The translations under genes were made by a program, and so were the position numbers. The notes under the pieces were generated by a model. That model was not told where the DNA came from and ran no database searches. It saw nothing but the letters and a program-made list of their open reading frames with translations. A DNA stretch of 64,000 nucleotides from contig NZ_AUMH01000012.1 in assembly GCF_000430585.1 (NCBI RefSeq), positions 62,001 to 126,000 of the forward strand, given 5' to 3'. Source of the stretch: Alicyclobacillus herbarius DSM 13609 (GTDB taxonomy: Bacteria > Bacillota > Bacilli > Alicyclobacillales > Alicyclobacillaceae). Shown piece by piece: positions 55,245 through 63,295 of this stretch. How positions within the stretch are numbered: the stretch's first letter is position 1; the number at the start of each line of letters is the position of its first letter.

Positions 55245-55709
55245 ATGAGCCAGGTTGAACAGGTGTTGAATCATTGGTTGAGCCACAGGCAGGCGCTCAT
55301 GGATTTGCTCGCCGTGATTCCGTCCGACAAGGCGGACTTCCGGCCGTGGGAAAAAGCGATGAGTGTCAACGAACTGGCCTTGCATGTGGCCGGATCGACT
55401 TACAAATTCGTCACCAGCGTGGCCGCTGGACGGTTTGAGCCGGGGTGGCCTCAGCTCCAGGCGGAAACGATGGAGGAGACGCGGAGGATTCTGGCAGAAT
55501 ACACGGAAAAGAGCCGCTCCGCTCTCGCCGACCTGAGCGCGGCGCAGCTCGACGCGGTCGTGGACGCACAGGCCGTGTTCGGCTTTTCGGCGCCGGGTTC
55601 GGTCTTTTTAACGTCCGCGATTGACCACGAGATTCACCACAAAGGGCAGCTTTTTGTCTACGCCCGCTTGGTGGGGGTGGAGTCGGTTCCATTCTTTGTA
55701 AAACGATAA
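55245..55709 (+). CDS. DinB/YfiT-like putative metalloenzyme
   Basis: A 154-residue four-helix-bundle protein of the DinB superfamily (thiol transferase/hydrolase-like). Metal-ligand histidines are expected in NELALHVAGS and DHEIHHKGQLFVYAR, a clear DinB pattern. Bacillus members are often damage-inducible, but no LexA box is seen here. ATG at 55245 follows GAGGGGG. It lies 35 bases before the PBP gene and may be co-transcribed. Confidence 0.85.
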   Translation: MSQVEQVLNHWLSHRQALMDLLAVIPSDKADFRPWEKAMSVNELALHVAGSTYKFVTSVAAGRFEPGWPQLQAETMEETRRILAEYTEKSRSALADLSAAQLDAVVDAQAVFGFSAPGSVFLTSAIDHEIHHKGQLFVYARLVGVESVPFFVKR

Positions 55710-55744
55710 CGATGGGAGAAACCAGATATGGGGAGGGGTATAGT

Positions 55745-57793
55745 TTGCGCCGTTGGATCGGACTGGCGGCTCCGGCCGCACTGGCCTGTTTCAGTGTAGC
55801 CTGCAGCCATCCGCCGAGTCCAAACGATGTACTGCAGGAATATCTCAGCGATTGGCAGAAACAAGATTTCCAAGGTATGTACACGCTGTTATCCGCGAAG
55901 GTGCAGAAACAGATTTCGAAAAACGATTTTGTTTCTCGCTATAAGTCGATTGAAGAGGGGATTGGCACCACCGGCTTGACGCTCAAGGCAGTAGTCCCCA
56001 AGGACAGTCAGAATAATGGGGACAAGCCGGTGACTATCACCGTGCAAGGCCGGTGGTCGACGAGTACGGCCGGATCGTTCCAGGAGACGTATCACGTGCG
56101 CCTGGTCAAGGACAAGGATGGCTGGCGCGTTGATTGGACACCAGCGCTTATCTTTCCTCAGTTGAAGTCTGGGTGGCAGGTGCGCGCGGTCAGCGAGCCG
56201 GCAGAGCGCGGAGAAATCTTGGACCGGAACGGCAAACCGCTGGCGGAAAACGCAGCCGCAAAACAGATTGGGTTGGTACCTGGAAAACAAAAGCCCGATT
56301 CAGCCAAACAGCTGGCGAAGGTGCTGGGCATCGACGTCGCGCAGGTGGAAGCGGACCTCAAGCAGTCATGGGTGAAACCGGATTTGTTCGTACCCGTCCG
56401 GACACTGCCCGACAGTGAGGAGAAGCAACTAGAAAAACGGTTGTTGGCGATTCCTGGGGTCGAGATTGTCGACGCTTCCCATCCGGTGCGAACCTATCCC
56501 CTCGGCGCGGCGGCTGCCCACCTGACCGGTTACGTTGGACCCATTACGGCGGATGAATTGACCCCGGCCAAGAAGCGCGCCGGCTATACGGCGTCGGATG
56601 TCATCGGCCAGCAGGGGTTGGAGCGCTCACTGGAAAGCGAACTGCGCGGGCAGCCAGGCGGACGCATTTGGGTTACGGACGCGTCCGGGAAGCAGGCGGT
56701 CACGATTGCCCAGAAAGCGCCGGTCGCAGGAAAGAATGTCGAGTTGACGATTGATGCCAATGTGCAGAAGGCCCTGAACAAGGCCCTGGCCGGGCAGGTG
56801 GGATCGGCCGTGGTGCTCAATCCGAACACGGGCGCCGTGTTGGCACTGGCGAGTCAGCCAGGCTTCAATCCGAATGAACTGGCGCGTGGTGTGTCAAGCG
56901 CTGCGTGGAAGAAAATGGTCCAGGCTAAGGACCCGCCGTTTGTCGATCGCGCCCTCTCGGCGGTTCCTCCGGGATCGACCCTGAAGCCACTGGTGGCTGC
57001 GGCTGCCCTCGATGCCGGGGCCATCCGACCGGATACCACCTTCCCTGGGACCAACCATCTGAAGTGGCAGAAGGATAAATCGTGGGGTAACCACTATGTG
57101 CACCGGGTTCCGCACCCGAGTGGAACGGTCAATCTGGAACGGGCGTTGGTCTGGTCAGACAATATTTATTTTGCTCAAGTCGGGCTGGCGCTCGGCAAGG
57201 AGAAGTTCGTCAACGGCATGGAGCGGTTTGGGTTTGGCAAGACGTTTACGTTCCCGCTGGCTGTGGGCGCCTCGCAGGTGGCCAACCACGAAAACATCAC
57301 CAGTGAAGAACAGCTCGCGGATAGCGCCTACGGTCAGGGGCAGGTGCTGGTCAGTCCGCTCCAGTTGGCCAGCATGTATACCGCGTTCTGGAATCAAGGG
57401 AACGTGATGCGTCCGTACCTCGTGCAACGGGTCACCGATGCCACGGGGAATACCGTGCAGCAAACGAAACCGGTAGTCTTTGCGGCACACGTCATGTCGG
57501 ACAAAACGCGGAAAATCCTCGTTTCGGACCTGCGCCAAGTCGTGGCGGACAGCACGGGGACCGCCCATGCGGCCGCGGCGCTGCCGGGGTGGACGGTAGC
57601 TGGAAAAACAGGGACGGCGGAGAAAAAGGCCGGCGGCGATGAGTGGGGCTGGTTTGCCGCCACGGCAACACGTAAAGGCGATACAAAGCCCACGTACCTC
57701 ATTGTCATGGCGCTTGACCACACCCAACATGAACAAGGCAGCCACGCAGCGGTTCATCGGGTGGTGGACTTCCTTAAGGCGCTGCCTCGCTAA
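55745..57793 (+). CDS. Class B penicillin-binding protein with MecA-type N-terminal domain
   Basis: A 682-residue transpeptidase that cross-links peptidoglycan outside the membrane. The TTG start at 55745 (six bases after GGGGAGGGG) gives a lipoprotein-like signal, LRRWIGLAAPAALACFSVAC, with Cys20. Next come an NTF2-like MecA_N domain (residues ~25-145), a PBP dimer domain (RGEILDRNGKPLAEN) and the transpeptidase: STLK at 411-414, SDN in VWSDNIYF and KTG in AGKTGTAEK. It resembles Bacillus PbpC (PBP3). ATG at 55712 exists but has no ribosome site. Confidence 0.9.
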   Translation: MRRWIGLAAPAALACFSVACSHPPSPNDVLQEYLSDWQKQDFQGMYTLLSAKVQKQISKNDFVSRYKSIEEGIGTTGLTLKAVVPKDSQNNGDKPVTITVQGRWSTSTAGSFQETYHVRLVKDKDGWRVDWTPALIFPQLKSGWQVRAVSEPAERGEILDRNGKPLAENAAAKQIGLVPGKQKPDSAKQLAKVLGIDVAQVEADLKQSWVKPDLFVPVRTLPDSEEKQLEKRLLAIPGVEIVDASHPVRTYPLGAAAAHLTGYVGPITADELTPAKKRAGYTASDVIGQQGLERSLESELRGQPGGRIWVTDASGKQAVTIAQKAPVAGKNVELTIDANVQKALNKALAGQVGSAVVLNPNTGAVLALASQPGFNPNELARGVSSAAWKKMVQAKDPPFVDRALSAVPPGSTLKPLVAAAALDAGAIRPDTTFPGTNHLKWQKDKSWGNHYVHRVPHPSGTVNLERALVWSDNIYFAQVGLALGKEKFVNGMERFGFGKTFTFPLAVGASQVANHENITSEEQLADSAYGQGQVLVSPLQLASMYTAFWNQGNVMRPYLVQRVTDATGNTVQQTKPVVFAAHVMSDKTRKILVSDLRQVVADSTGTAHAAAALPGWTVAGKTGTAEKKAGGDEWGWFAATATRKGDTKPTYLIVMALDHTQHEQGSHAAVHRVVDFLKALPR

Positions 57794-57841
57794 CAGAAGC
57801 CGCAGCGTGCCACACGGGTTCATCGCCTGAGGTGGATAGTG

Positions 57842-57885
57842 AGAAAAAAGGACGGCCAATCGCCGAGACTAAGGCGGTTGGCCGT
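57842..57885 (-). terminator. Terminator of the L,D-transpeptidase gene
   Basis: A 13-bp stem near ACGGCCAATCGCC (57852-57864) and 57873-57885; on the minus strand it is followed by CCTTTTTT. It may also stop the convergent PBP transcript. Confidence 0.75.
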
Positions 57886-57907
57886 TGTGGTCAGTCGTTA
57901 GACCTGG

Positions 57908-58849
57908 TTAGTCTGAAACCGTTACTAGGGTTCCGTAATGCATATGCTCCCAGGCGGTTTTAGCTGCGTCCAGCGGCAACTCGACGCATCCCACACTTTG
58001 CGGCCAGCCATAGTCGTTGCGGACGAACCCATGTACAGCATCCCCCTTATAGAAGTAGCTGATGTATGGCACTCCTGGGTCTTCATAGGTGCTCCCGTCC
58101 GGATTTCTCCCTTTCATCGTTTGTGAGCGCAGACGCAGATAGACGGGCCACGTTCCGGATGGGGTCGGCGCTCCCGCCACTCCGGTATTGACTTTGGTCT
58201 CTAGAACGACACGTCCGTTTTCCCAGAGGGTTAAACGTTCTGGCGATTCTTTGCTAACATACACGTAGCTGTACGTGTACGGACAGGTTTGATGGCTCAT
58301 ATCTGCCTGAATCAACGCCTGCCAGAGCTCCGGTCCAGCGATACCGTCGATGGTCAAATGGTGAACCTCCTGAAAGGTCATGACGGCCCCTTCGACCATG
58401 ACGTTATACTGTCCGGGCTGCCACATCTGGCGCAAGGCGGCCGGCGTCGAGGCATACCGCCAGGACCAGCTGCCTTGCGGCGGATTCTTCAGCGCCAACA
58501 GTTCATCCCCATAGGCGTCGTTGGCGGCATTCTTTCCGTTCCAAACTAGCGGGAGGTAACCCAGGCGCGCTAAAATCTGCTGCAGGCGCAACACGGCTGC
58601 CGAATGGTCACCCAGGTGCAGGACCGGATAATGAACCTCAGCCGGTCTTACGGTGAGTGCGTCAGTCGGATCCGATTCCGTGGGGTCGGCGGTAGTGTTG
58701 GCCGTTCCCGCAGTCTGTCTGACGGTTACCTGTCGCTCCGCAGTCTTGTCGGCCGACGGTTTCGCCGCAAGATGCCAAGAGATGGGACCACACCCCGTTA
58801 TCAGGGTGCAAATGGCTAACGCTGCTGCCCAAACCTTCGACCGATGCAC
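57908..58849 (-). CDS. Lipoprotein L,D-transpeptidase with peptidoglycan-binding domain
   Basis: A 313-residue exported enzyme predicted to make 3-3 cross-links or anchor proteins in the wall. A lipobox (TLITGC) follows a short signal; residues ~80-190 form a PG-binding domain (VLRLQQILARLGYLP, FQEVHHLTIDGIAGPELW), and the YkuD domain at the C-terminus has HGFVRNDYGWPQSVGCVELP with the catalytic His and Cys. GTG at 58849 is eight bases after AAGGG; a GTG at 58858 overlaps that site. It is convergent with the PBP gene. Confidence 0.88.
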   Translation of the reverse strand: MHRSKVWAAALAICTLITGCGPISWHLAAKPSADKTAERQVTVRQTAGTANTTADPTESDPTDALTVRPAEVHYPVLHLGDHSAAVLRLQQILARLGYLPLVWNGKNAANDAYGDELLALKNPPQGSWSWRYASTPAALRQMWQPGQYNVMVEGAVMTFQEVHHLTIDGIAGPELWQALIQADMSHQTCPYTYSYVYVSKESPERLTLWENGRVVLETKVNTGVAGAPTPSGTWPVYLRLRSQTMKGRNPDGSTYEDPGVPYISYFYKGDAVHGFVRNDYGWPQSVGCVELPLDAAKTAWEHMHYGTLVTVSD

Positions 58850-58947
58850 GCCTTTCACCCTTCCCGTTTCCTGTCTCCCAGTTGTGGAATCCCCAGCATC
58901 CCAGTATACGTGGCAACATTAGATTCGATATGACGAAGTTTGCCTAA

Positions 58948-59997
58948 TTATACCGAGTTTCGTTGCTTCTGTTGTACCTTATCTTTGGAGACCTTGGCAA
59001 ATCGGCCATCATTCGACAACGAGCCATTGTCCCCCGACTGTCCGCAGAGCACCGCGTCGTCGTGCGGATGTTCGCGGTCTTCGGTTTGAATCGTTACGTG
59101 ACCGATGCCCAAGTGCACCAGACGGTGCTCCATTTCGCGCAGGATGACCTGGCTTTGCTCAATCGTCAGTTCGCCGTCAATTACTGCATGGCAGGACAGC
59201 GCGTTCCGTCCGTCGGCGATGCTCCAGACGTGCACATCATGCACATCGTAGACCCCCTGTACCCCGCGTAGCGCGGCGACCACCTCGTGCAAGTTCACGT
59301 CATTGGGGGTGCCTTCCATCAAAATGCTGCTGGCCTGACGTACCAGTCGCCAAGCACCCAGGCCAATCAGAATGGCAATCAGCACGCTGAGCGCGGGGTC
59401 TATCCAAAACCATCCGGTCCACAGGATGATGAGTCCGCCGACAATCACCCCGGCCGATGCGGCCGCGTCGCCCAACATATGGAGAACAGCCGCACGGAGG
59501 TTGAGACTGGCTGGTCGCCCGAAGCCAAAGCCCAAATAGAGATTGACCGCTAAGCCGACAAGCGCGCTAGCAAACATGTAGACGCTGTTGACCGGATGAG
59601 GATGCAGTAGTCGACCATACGCTTCCCACAATATGACGAGTGCAATCCCCAATAATGTGACACCGTTGATCATGGCGGCGAGTATTCCTGCACGGTGATA
59701 GCCGAACGTCATCGCTTCGTTGGCTGGCTTGCGCGCCTGGGCCAGGGCGTACCAGGTGAGCGCGATTGCTCCTAAGTCCGTCAGCACGTGTCCGGCGTCC
59801 GAGAGGAGCGCCAGTGAATGCGAAGCGAAACCCCCGGCGATTTCTACAGCCAGGATAATTACCGTCCACCAGAACGCGGCTTTCATTTTCGCAGTGGGCG
59901 TATGCGTATGCACCAAGCCATGCGCATGGTGCTGATGGTCATGCACATGGTCGTGGTGGTGCCGGTGATGAACGTCCGATTTCGATGAATGAGACAT
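58948..59997 (-). CDS. czcD: CDF-family cation efflux protein (CzcD-like)
   Basis: A 349-residue proton-coupled exporter of Zn2+, Co2+ or Cd2+. The N-terminal ~35 residues are strongly His-rich (HHRHHHDHVHDHQHHAHG), a likely metal buffer. Six helices follow with the transport-site pairs in HSLALLSDAGHVLTDLGA and HMLGDAAASAGVIVGG, then a cytoplasmic ferredoxin-like domain (VYDVHDVHVWSIADGRNALSCH). ATG at 59997 follows GAGGGAA. The frame continuing upstream lacks a ribosome site. Confidence 0.92.
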   Translation of the reverse strand: MSHSSKSDVHHRHHHDHVHDHQHHAHGLVHTHTPTAKMKAAFWWTVIILAVEIAGGFASHSLALLSDAGHVLTDLGAIALTWYALAQARKPANEAMTFGYHRAGILAAMINGVTLLGIALVILWEAYGRLLHPHPVNSVYMFASALVGLAVNLYLGFGFGRPASLNLRAAVLHMLGDAAASAGVIVGGLIILWTGWFWIDPALSVLIAILIGLGAWRLVRQASSILMEGTPNDVNLHEVVAALRGVQGVYDVHDVHVWSIADGRNALSCHAVIDGELTIEQSQVILREMEHRLVHLGIGHVTIQTEDREHPHDDAVLCGQSGDNGSLSNDGRFAKVSKDKVQQKQRNSV

Positions 59998-60172
59998 TTT
60001 GGTTTCCCTCGGATAAAAAGTGTTTCCCCCATTATACCCGTTGCCGCCGGCGCTTGCTCCTGGTGTGCCTCTCGTCGCCAGCGAGTCTATGAACATTTCG
60101 GGTTCTATAAATATCGCGTATCATAGTCTTGAAGGGACCTCTACAGGACGATGCGACGAGGAGAGAGTGCAC

Positions 60173-61567
60173 ATGAACCTGCGAGACGTATTGCTGTCTG
60201 TGATTTCCGATCCCGAGCGTGTGAGTGTCAGTCCTTCGGTGCGCGAGCAACACGGCCGGGACCTCAGCTATCACCGGCCCACGACCCCGGATGTGGTTGT
60301 GTTTGCGAAAACCACCGAAGAGGTTGCTAGGGTGCTTCAAGCGGCCAATGACCTGGCGATTCCTGTCGTACCCTACGCGGCCGCGTCCAGCTTGGAGGGG
60401 CACATTATCCCCGTTCACGGCGGCATCAGCCTGGACGTGAACGGGATGAACCAAATCTTAGAGATCCGCCCGGATGACTTCCTCGTCCGGATACAGCCTG
60501 GGGTGACGCGCGAACAACTGAACGCCGCCCTGAAACCGTACGGCCTGTTCTTTCCGGTTGACCCGGGTGCAAACGCTTCCCTTGGTGGCATGGCAGCCAC
60601 CAATGCCAGTGGCACGGCGGCCGTCCGCTACGGCGTGATGCGGCAGCAGGTGCTGGGCCTAGAGGTCGTGTTGGCCGACGGCCGCGTGGTGCGAACCGGC
60701 GGCATGGCGATGAAGACGTCAGCCGGATACAACTTTACGCAGCTGTTTGTCGGATCCGAAGGGACGCTTGGAGTCATCACCGAACTCACCCTGCGCGTTT
60801 ACGGAATACCGGAACACACGGTGGCCGCCCGTGCAGTGTTTTCGGACCTAGGTTCTGCCTGCCAAGCGGCCTACGCCATCATGGGTTCCGGGACCCCTGT
60901 CGGCCGGATGGAGCTGGTCGATGAGTGGACCGTGGCGGCTGTCAACCAGTTCAAGGGCACGGCATATGACGAAGCGCCCACGCTATTCCTCGAGTTTTCC
61001 GGAAACCGTTCGGCGGTAGAGGCGGATGTCGCCTTAGCGGAAGAGGTCTGCCGCGAGGAAGGGTGTCGGGCGTTCGTATTTGAAACTGAAGGAGACGCAC
61101 GTGCCCGGTTGTGGGAAGCCCGTCATTCAGCCGCCCTGGCCATCATGCAGACAGCACCCGGAAAGCGACATAAGGCGACCGATGTTTGCGTTCCCTTGTC
61201 GAAGATGCCGGAAGCCATCCGTTTTGCCCGCGAAACTATAGACCGGTACGGCATCTATGGGGCGATTCTGGGACACGTGGGGGACGGAAACTACCATGTC
61301 AGTTTCATGGTCGATCCGGACGACGAAAAGGAAGTCGAAACGGCGGAGCGCGTCAACGATGAGATTGTCGATTTCGCCCTAAAGGTTGGCGGCACGTGTA
61401 CCGGCGAACACGGCGTAGGGCTCGGCAAGGTGAAACACTTGGAGCGTGAACATGGGGATCTCTTGCCTCTGATGGTCTCCTTAAAACAACTGCTCGACCC
61501 CAAGGGCATTTTAAATCCGGGAAAAATCTTTTTGTCAAAGCCTGTACCCGAGTCCATGGCGCATTGA
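60173..61567 (+). CDS. FAD-linked oxidase of the GlcD/D-lactate dehydrogenase family
   Basis: A 464-residue flavoprotein that oxidises glycolate, D-lactate or a similar 2-hydroxy acid. FAD-binding segments are VVPYAAASSLEGHIIPVHGG, PGANASLGGMAATNASGT and MKTSAGYNFTQLFVGSEGTLG; the C-terminal cap holds ILGHVGDGNYHVSFM and GTCTGEHGVGLGK with family His residues. ATG at 60173 follows GAGGAGAG. glcE/glcF partners are absent, so the electron acceptor and substrate are open. Confidence 0.88.
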   Translation: MNLRDVLLSVISDPERVSVSPSVREQHGRDLSYHRPTTPDVVVFAKTTEEVARVLQAANDLAIPVVPYAAASSLEGHIIPVHGGISLDVNGMNQILEIRPDDFLVRIQPGVTREQLNAALKPYGLFFPVDPGANASLGGMAATNASGTAAVRYGVMRQQVLGLEVVLADGRVVRTGGMAMKTSAGYNFTQLFVGSEGTLGVITELTLRVYGIPEHTVAARAVFSDLGSACQAAYAIMGSGTPVGRMELVDEWTVAAVNQFKGTAYDEAPTLFLEFSGNRSAVEADVALAEEVCREEGCRAFVFETEGDARARLWEARHSAALAIMQTAPGKRHKATDVCVPLSKMPEAIRFARETIDRYGIYGAILGHVGDGNYHVSFMVDPDDEKEVETAERVNDEIVDFALKVGGTCTGEHGVGLGKVKHLEREHGDLLPLMVSLKQLLDPKGILNPGKIFLSKPVPESMAH

Positions 61568-61644
61568 CCGCTGCACCCGCGCTCAAGTTGGCGCATATCT
61601 TTCCCTGATGAACCTCGTTTTACCGGGGGAGAGGGGAGAGTTCG

Positions 61645-61983
61645 ATGGCTCATTTTATCGATTTCCGACTGGGCGGTATGAAACTGGGCGTCATCAGCGG
61701 CACGTCCGGCGTGTTTACCGGGAACAACTTGCAATACGGTTGGAGATTGTCCACTAAATCCAATGATGCCATCGGCCGTGTCGATGGGGACGCCTGTCGC
61801 ATTGAGGCCTGGCGTAACACGGTGGTCGATCCGGACGTGCTGGATACCTTTATTCAGAAGCCGCTGCCGTTTCAGGGTAACGAGGCGCCTTGGCCCGGAT
61901 TCGCGAGGATGCGGGCGGATCGTCCCCATCCACCGACTCCGCCCGAGGTGGAGCCACCCAGCTCGGCAGAATGGGATTGGTGA
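61645..61983 (+). CDS. Small protein, possibly GerPA/GerPF-like
   Basis: A 112-residue protein. The first ~55 residues (FIDFRLGGMKLGVISGTSGVF, then NNLQYGWRLSTKSN) resemble small spore proteins of the GerP type, which carry a strand-rich, Gly/Ser/Asn N-terminus; the C-terminal 25 residues are Pro-rich (PHPPTPPEVEPPSS) and probably disordered. No signal peptide. ATG at 61645 follows GGGGAGAG. The GerP link is weak and inferred. Confidence 0.5.
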   Translation: MAHFIDFRLGGMKLGVISGTSGVFTGNNLQYGWRLSTKSNDAIGRVDGDACRIEAWRNTVVDPDVLDTFIQKPLPFQGNEAPWPGFARMRADRPHPPTPPEVEPPSSAEWDW

Positions 61984-62015
61984 GAGTAACGCGGCGGGTT
62001 GGACGGCAGAATAGG

Positions 62016-62059
62016 ATCAGCCCACCCTGATACGGGCAAAAGCGACTTTTCGGGCTGAT
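62016..62059 (+). promoter_or_regulatory. Folded leader before the GNAT gene
   Basis: ATCAGCCC (62016-62023) pairs with GGGCTGAT (62052-62059) and encloses AAAAG-CGA-CTTTT (62038-62050); the GNAT ribosome site follows at once. It could modulate translation. Confidence 0.35.
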
Positions 62060-62073
62060 GGTGGAGGTGAACC

Positions 62074-62667
62074 ATGGATTCAATGTACCCTGCAAATGAG
62101 ACAACGCCTGAGATGGCACCGCGCTCAGAGCCGCCCTGGTTTGAACGCCTGGCAGCCTATTTTCCGGAACATGAGCTCAAAGACCCGCGGCAGATGCAGG
62201 ATCTGTTGAGCCATCACACCGCGTACCGCAAGATTGAAACCCCCGAATACCTCGTGACTTATGCGGAGTATCCAGATTTTATCTTTATCGACTACCTGTT
62301 GGTGGATGCGAAGACGCGCGGTAAGGGTATCGGCAGCAAGCTGTTGTCCTGGTTCAAACGCAAAGGGAAACCGATTATCCTGGAGGTCGAGCCACCGGAC
62401 GCAGACGACAAGGACACGCTGCGGCGGATTCGCTTTTATGAAAAGAACGGGTTTGAACGGGCGGATAATATCGTCTATACACGTTCGGACGAAGACGGCG
62501 AAACCTTCACCATGAACATTTACTACTGGCATCCCGATTTGGTCTCAGAACAGAAGGTCATGTTTGACATGGCAAAGGTCTGTCGAGAGATCCACAATTT
62601 CCGGGCGATGAAGTATTATGGTCGTCTTTTGGCGGATCCCGAAGAGGTTCTGGATTGGGATCCGTAA
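62074..62667 (+). CDS. GNAT-family N-acetyltransferase
   Basis: A 197-residue acetyltransferase. The acetyl-CoA motif A is LLVDAKTRGKGIGSKLLSWF, followed by IILEVEPPDADDKDTLRRIR and FYEKNGFERADNIVY (motif B). It resembles Bacillus uncharacterised GNATs; substrate unknown. ATG at 62074 lies five bases after GGTGGAGGTG. It stands alone and ends at a strong hairpin. Confidence 0.85.
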   Translation: MDSMYPANETTPEMAPRSEPPWFERLAAYFPEHELKDPRQMQDLLSHHTAYRKIETPEYLVTYAEYPDFIFIDYLLVDAKTRGKGIGSKLLSWFKRKGKPIILEVEPPDADDKDTLRRIRFYEKNGFERADNIVYTRSDEDGETFTMNIYYWHPDLVSEQKVMFDMAKVCREIHNFRAMKYYGRLLADPEEVLDWDP

Positions 62668-62670
62668 ATA

Positions 62671-62720
62671 ATCAAGGGGCTGTCCCAAAGTGCCAGCGCA
62701 CTTAGGGACAGCCCCTTGAT
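62671..62720 (+). terminator. GNAT gene terminator
   Basis: A 16-bp perfect outer stem (62671-62686 with 62705-62720) plus an inner AAGTGC/GCACTT stem, followed by TGTT, four bases after the GNAT stop. Confidence 0.75.
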
Positions 62721-62860
62721 TGTTGGAAATATGCGGGCAAGTTCTCTGTATGTCCACAACGGTAGTGGATAGCGTAAGAGCAAAGCAAATGAATAGAGGA
62801 TACCGCTTAAGGGAAGGTTGTCGTTGTGATTGGATAACAAATCTTGGAGTGTGATACACA

Positions 62861-62992
62861 ATGCGGAAAGTCCCCGACAGTCAGCCAGATGAGATGACAC
62901 CGGTAGATCGCCCTGAAATTGAGACAGACACACCACACCCCGATACACCGAAACCCAACAGAGTAGAGCAGGTACTTGGTGGTAGAAATTAA
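62861..62992 (+). CDS. Possible acidic peptide ORF
   Basis: A 43-codon frame starting MRKVPDSQPDEMTPVDR, rich in Asp, Glu, Pro and Thr and ending in a VLGGRN-like tail. GGAG lies 11 bases upstream, a loose ribosome site. It abuts, without a gap, a frame with a truncated methyltransferase. It could be a real small protein, a peptide precursor or chance; I do not recognise it. Confidence 0.3.
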   Translation: MRKVPDSQPDEMTPVDRPEIETDTPHPDTPKPNRVEQVLGGRN

Positions 62993-63202
62993 ATGGAGCT
63001 ACTACCTCGATTGTATCACTGGCTTGTGCGACCGCCATCGTTGACTAAACGATCTATTCACAATGTGATAAATGACCATTTTAATCTTCGGAACAAAACG
63101 GTCCTAGATTTTGGATCTGGAGTAGGTTCGAATTGCAGCTATCGCTTCACGAAATTATCCCTGTATAACGAAGTGTTCTTCTTTGCTCAGCCAAAATGTT
63201 AG
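62993..63202 (+). pseudogene. Truncated class I methyltransferase fragment
   Basis: A 69-residue frame in which SIHNVINDHFNLRNKTVLDF leads straight into GSGVGSNC, i.e. motif I of a SAM-dependent methyltransferase (VLDFGSGVGSNC), after which homology stops and the frame ends 22 residues later (YRFTKLSLYNEVFFFAQ). Normal members run on for about 130 more residues. It looks like a decayed or truncated gene. Confidence 0.5.
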
Positions 63203-63295
63203 TACTAGGGTACATGGTGCACCTTCGTTGGGTCCAGGTAATTAGAAGCAAAGGGAAAGCGGCTTCTTCCAAGGTGATCTTTGGGAGTGTTGAAT
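63203..63295. other. Short gap before the SDH-type protease gene
   Basis: No gene, repeat or hairpin that I can support in these 93 bases; GGGAG near 63283 is the likely ribosome site of the next gene. Confidence 0.5.

Noticed and set aside
62671-62720. Insertion-sequence end
   Set aside because: GGGGCTGTCCC-type ends occur in some IS families, but both arms lie within 50 bases, directly after a gene and with no transposase; a terminator explains it.
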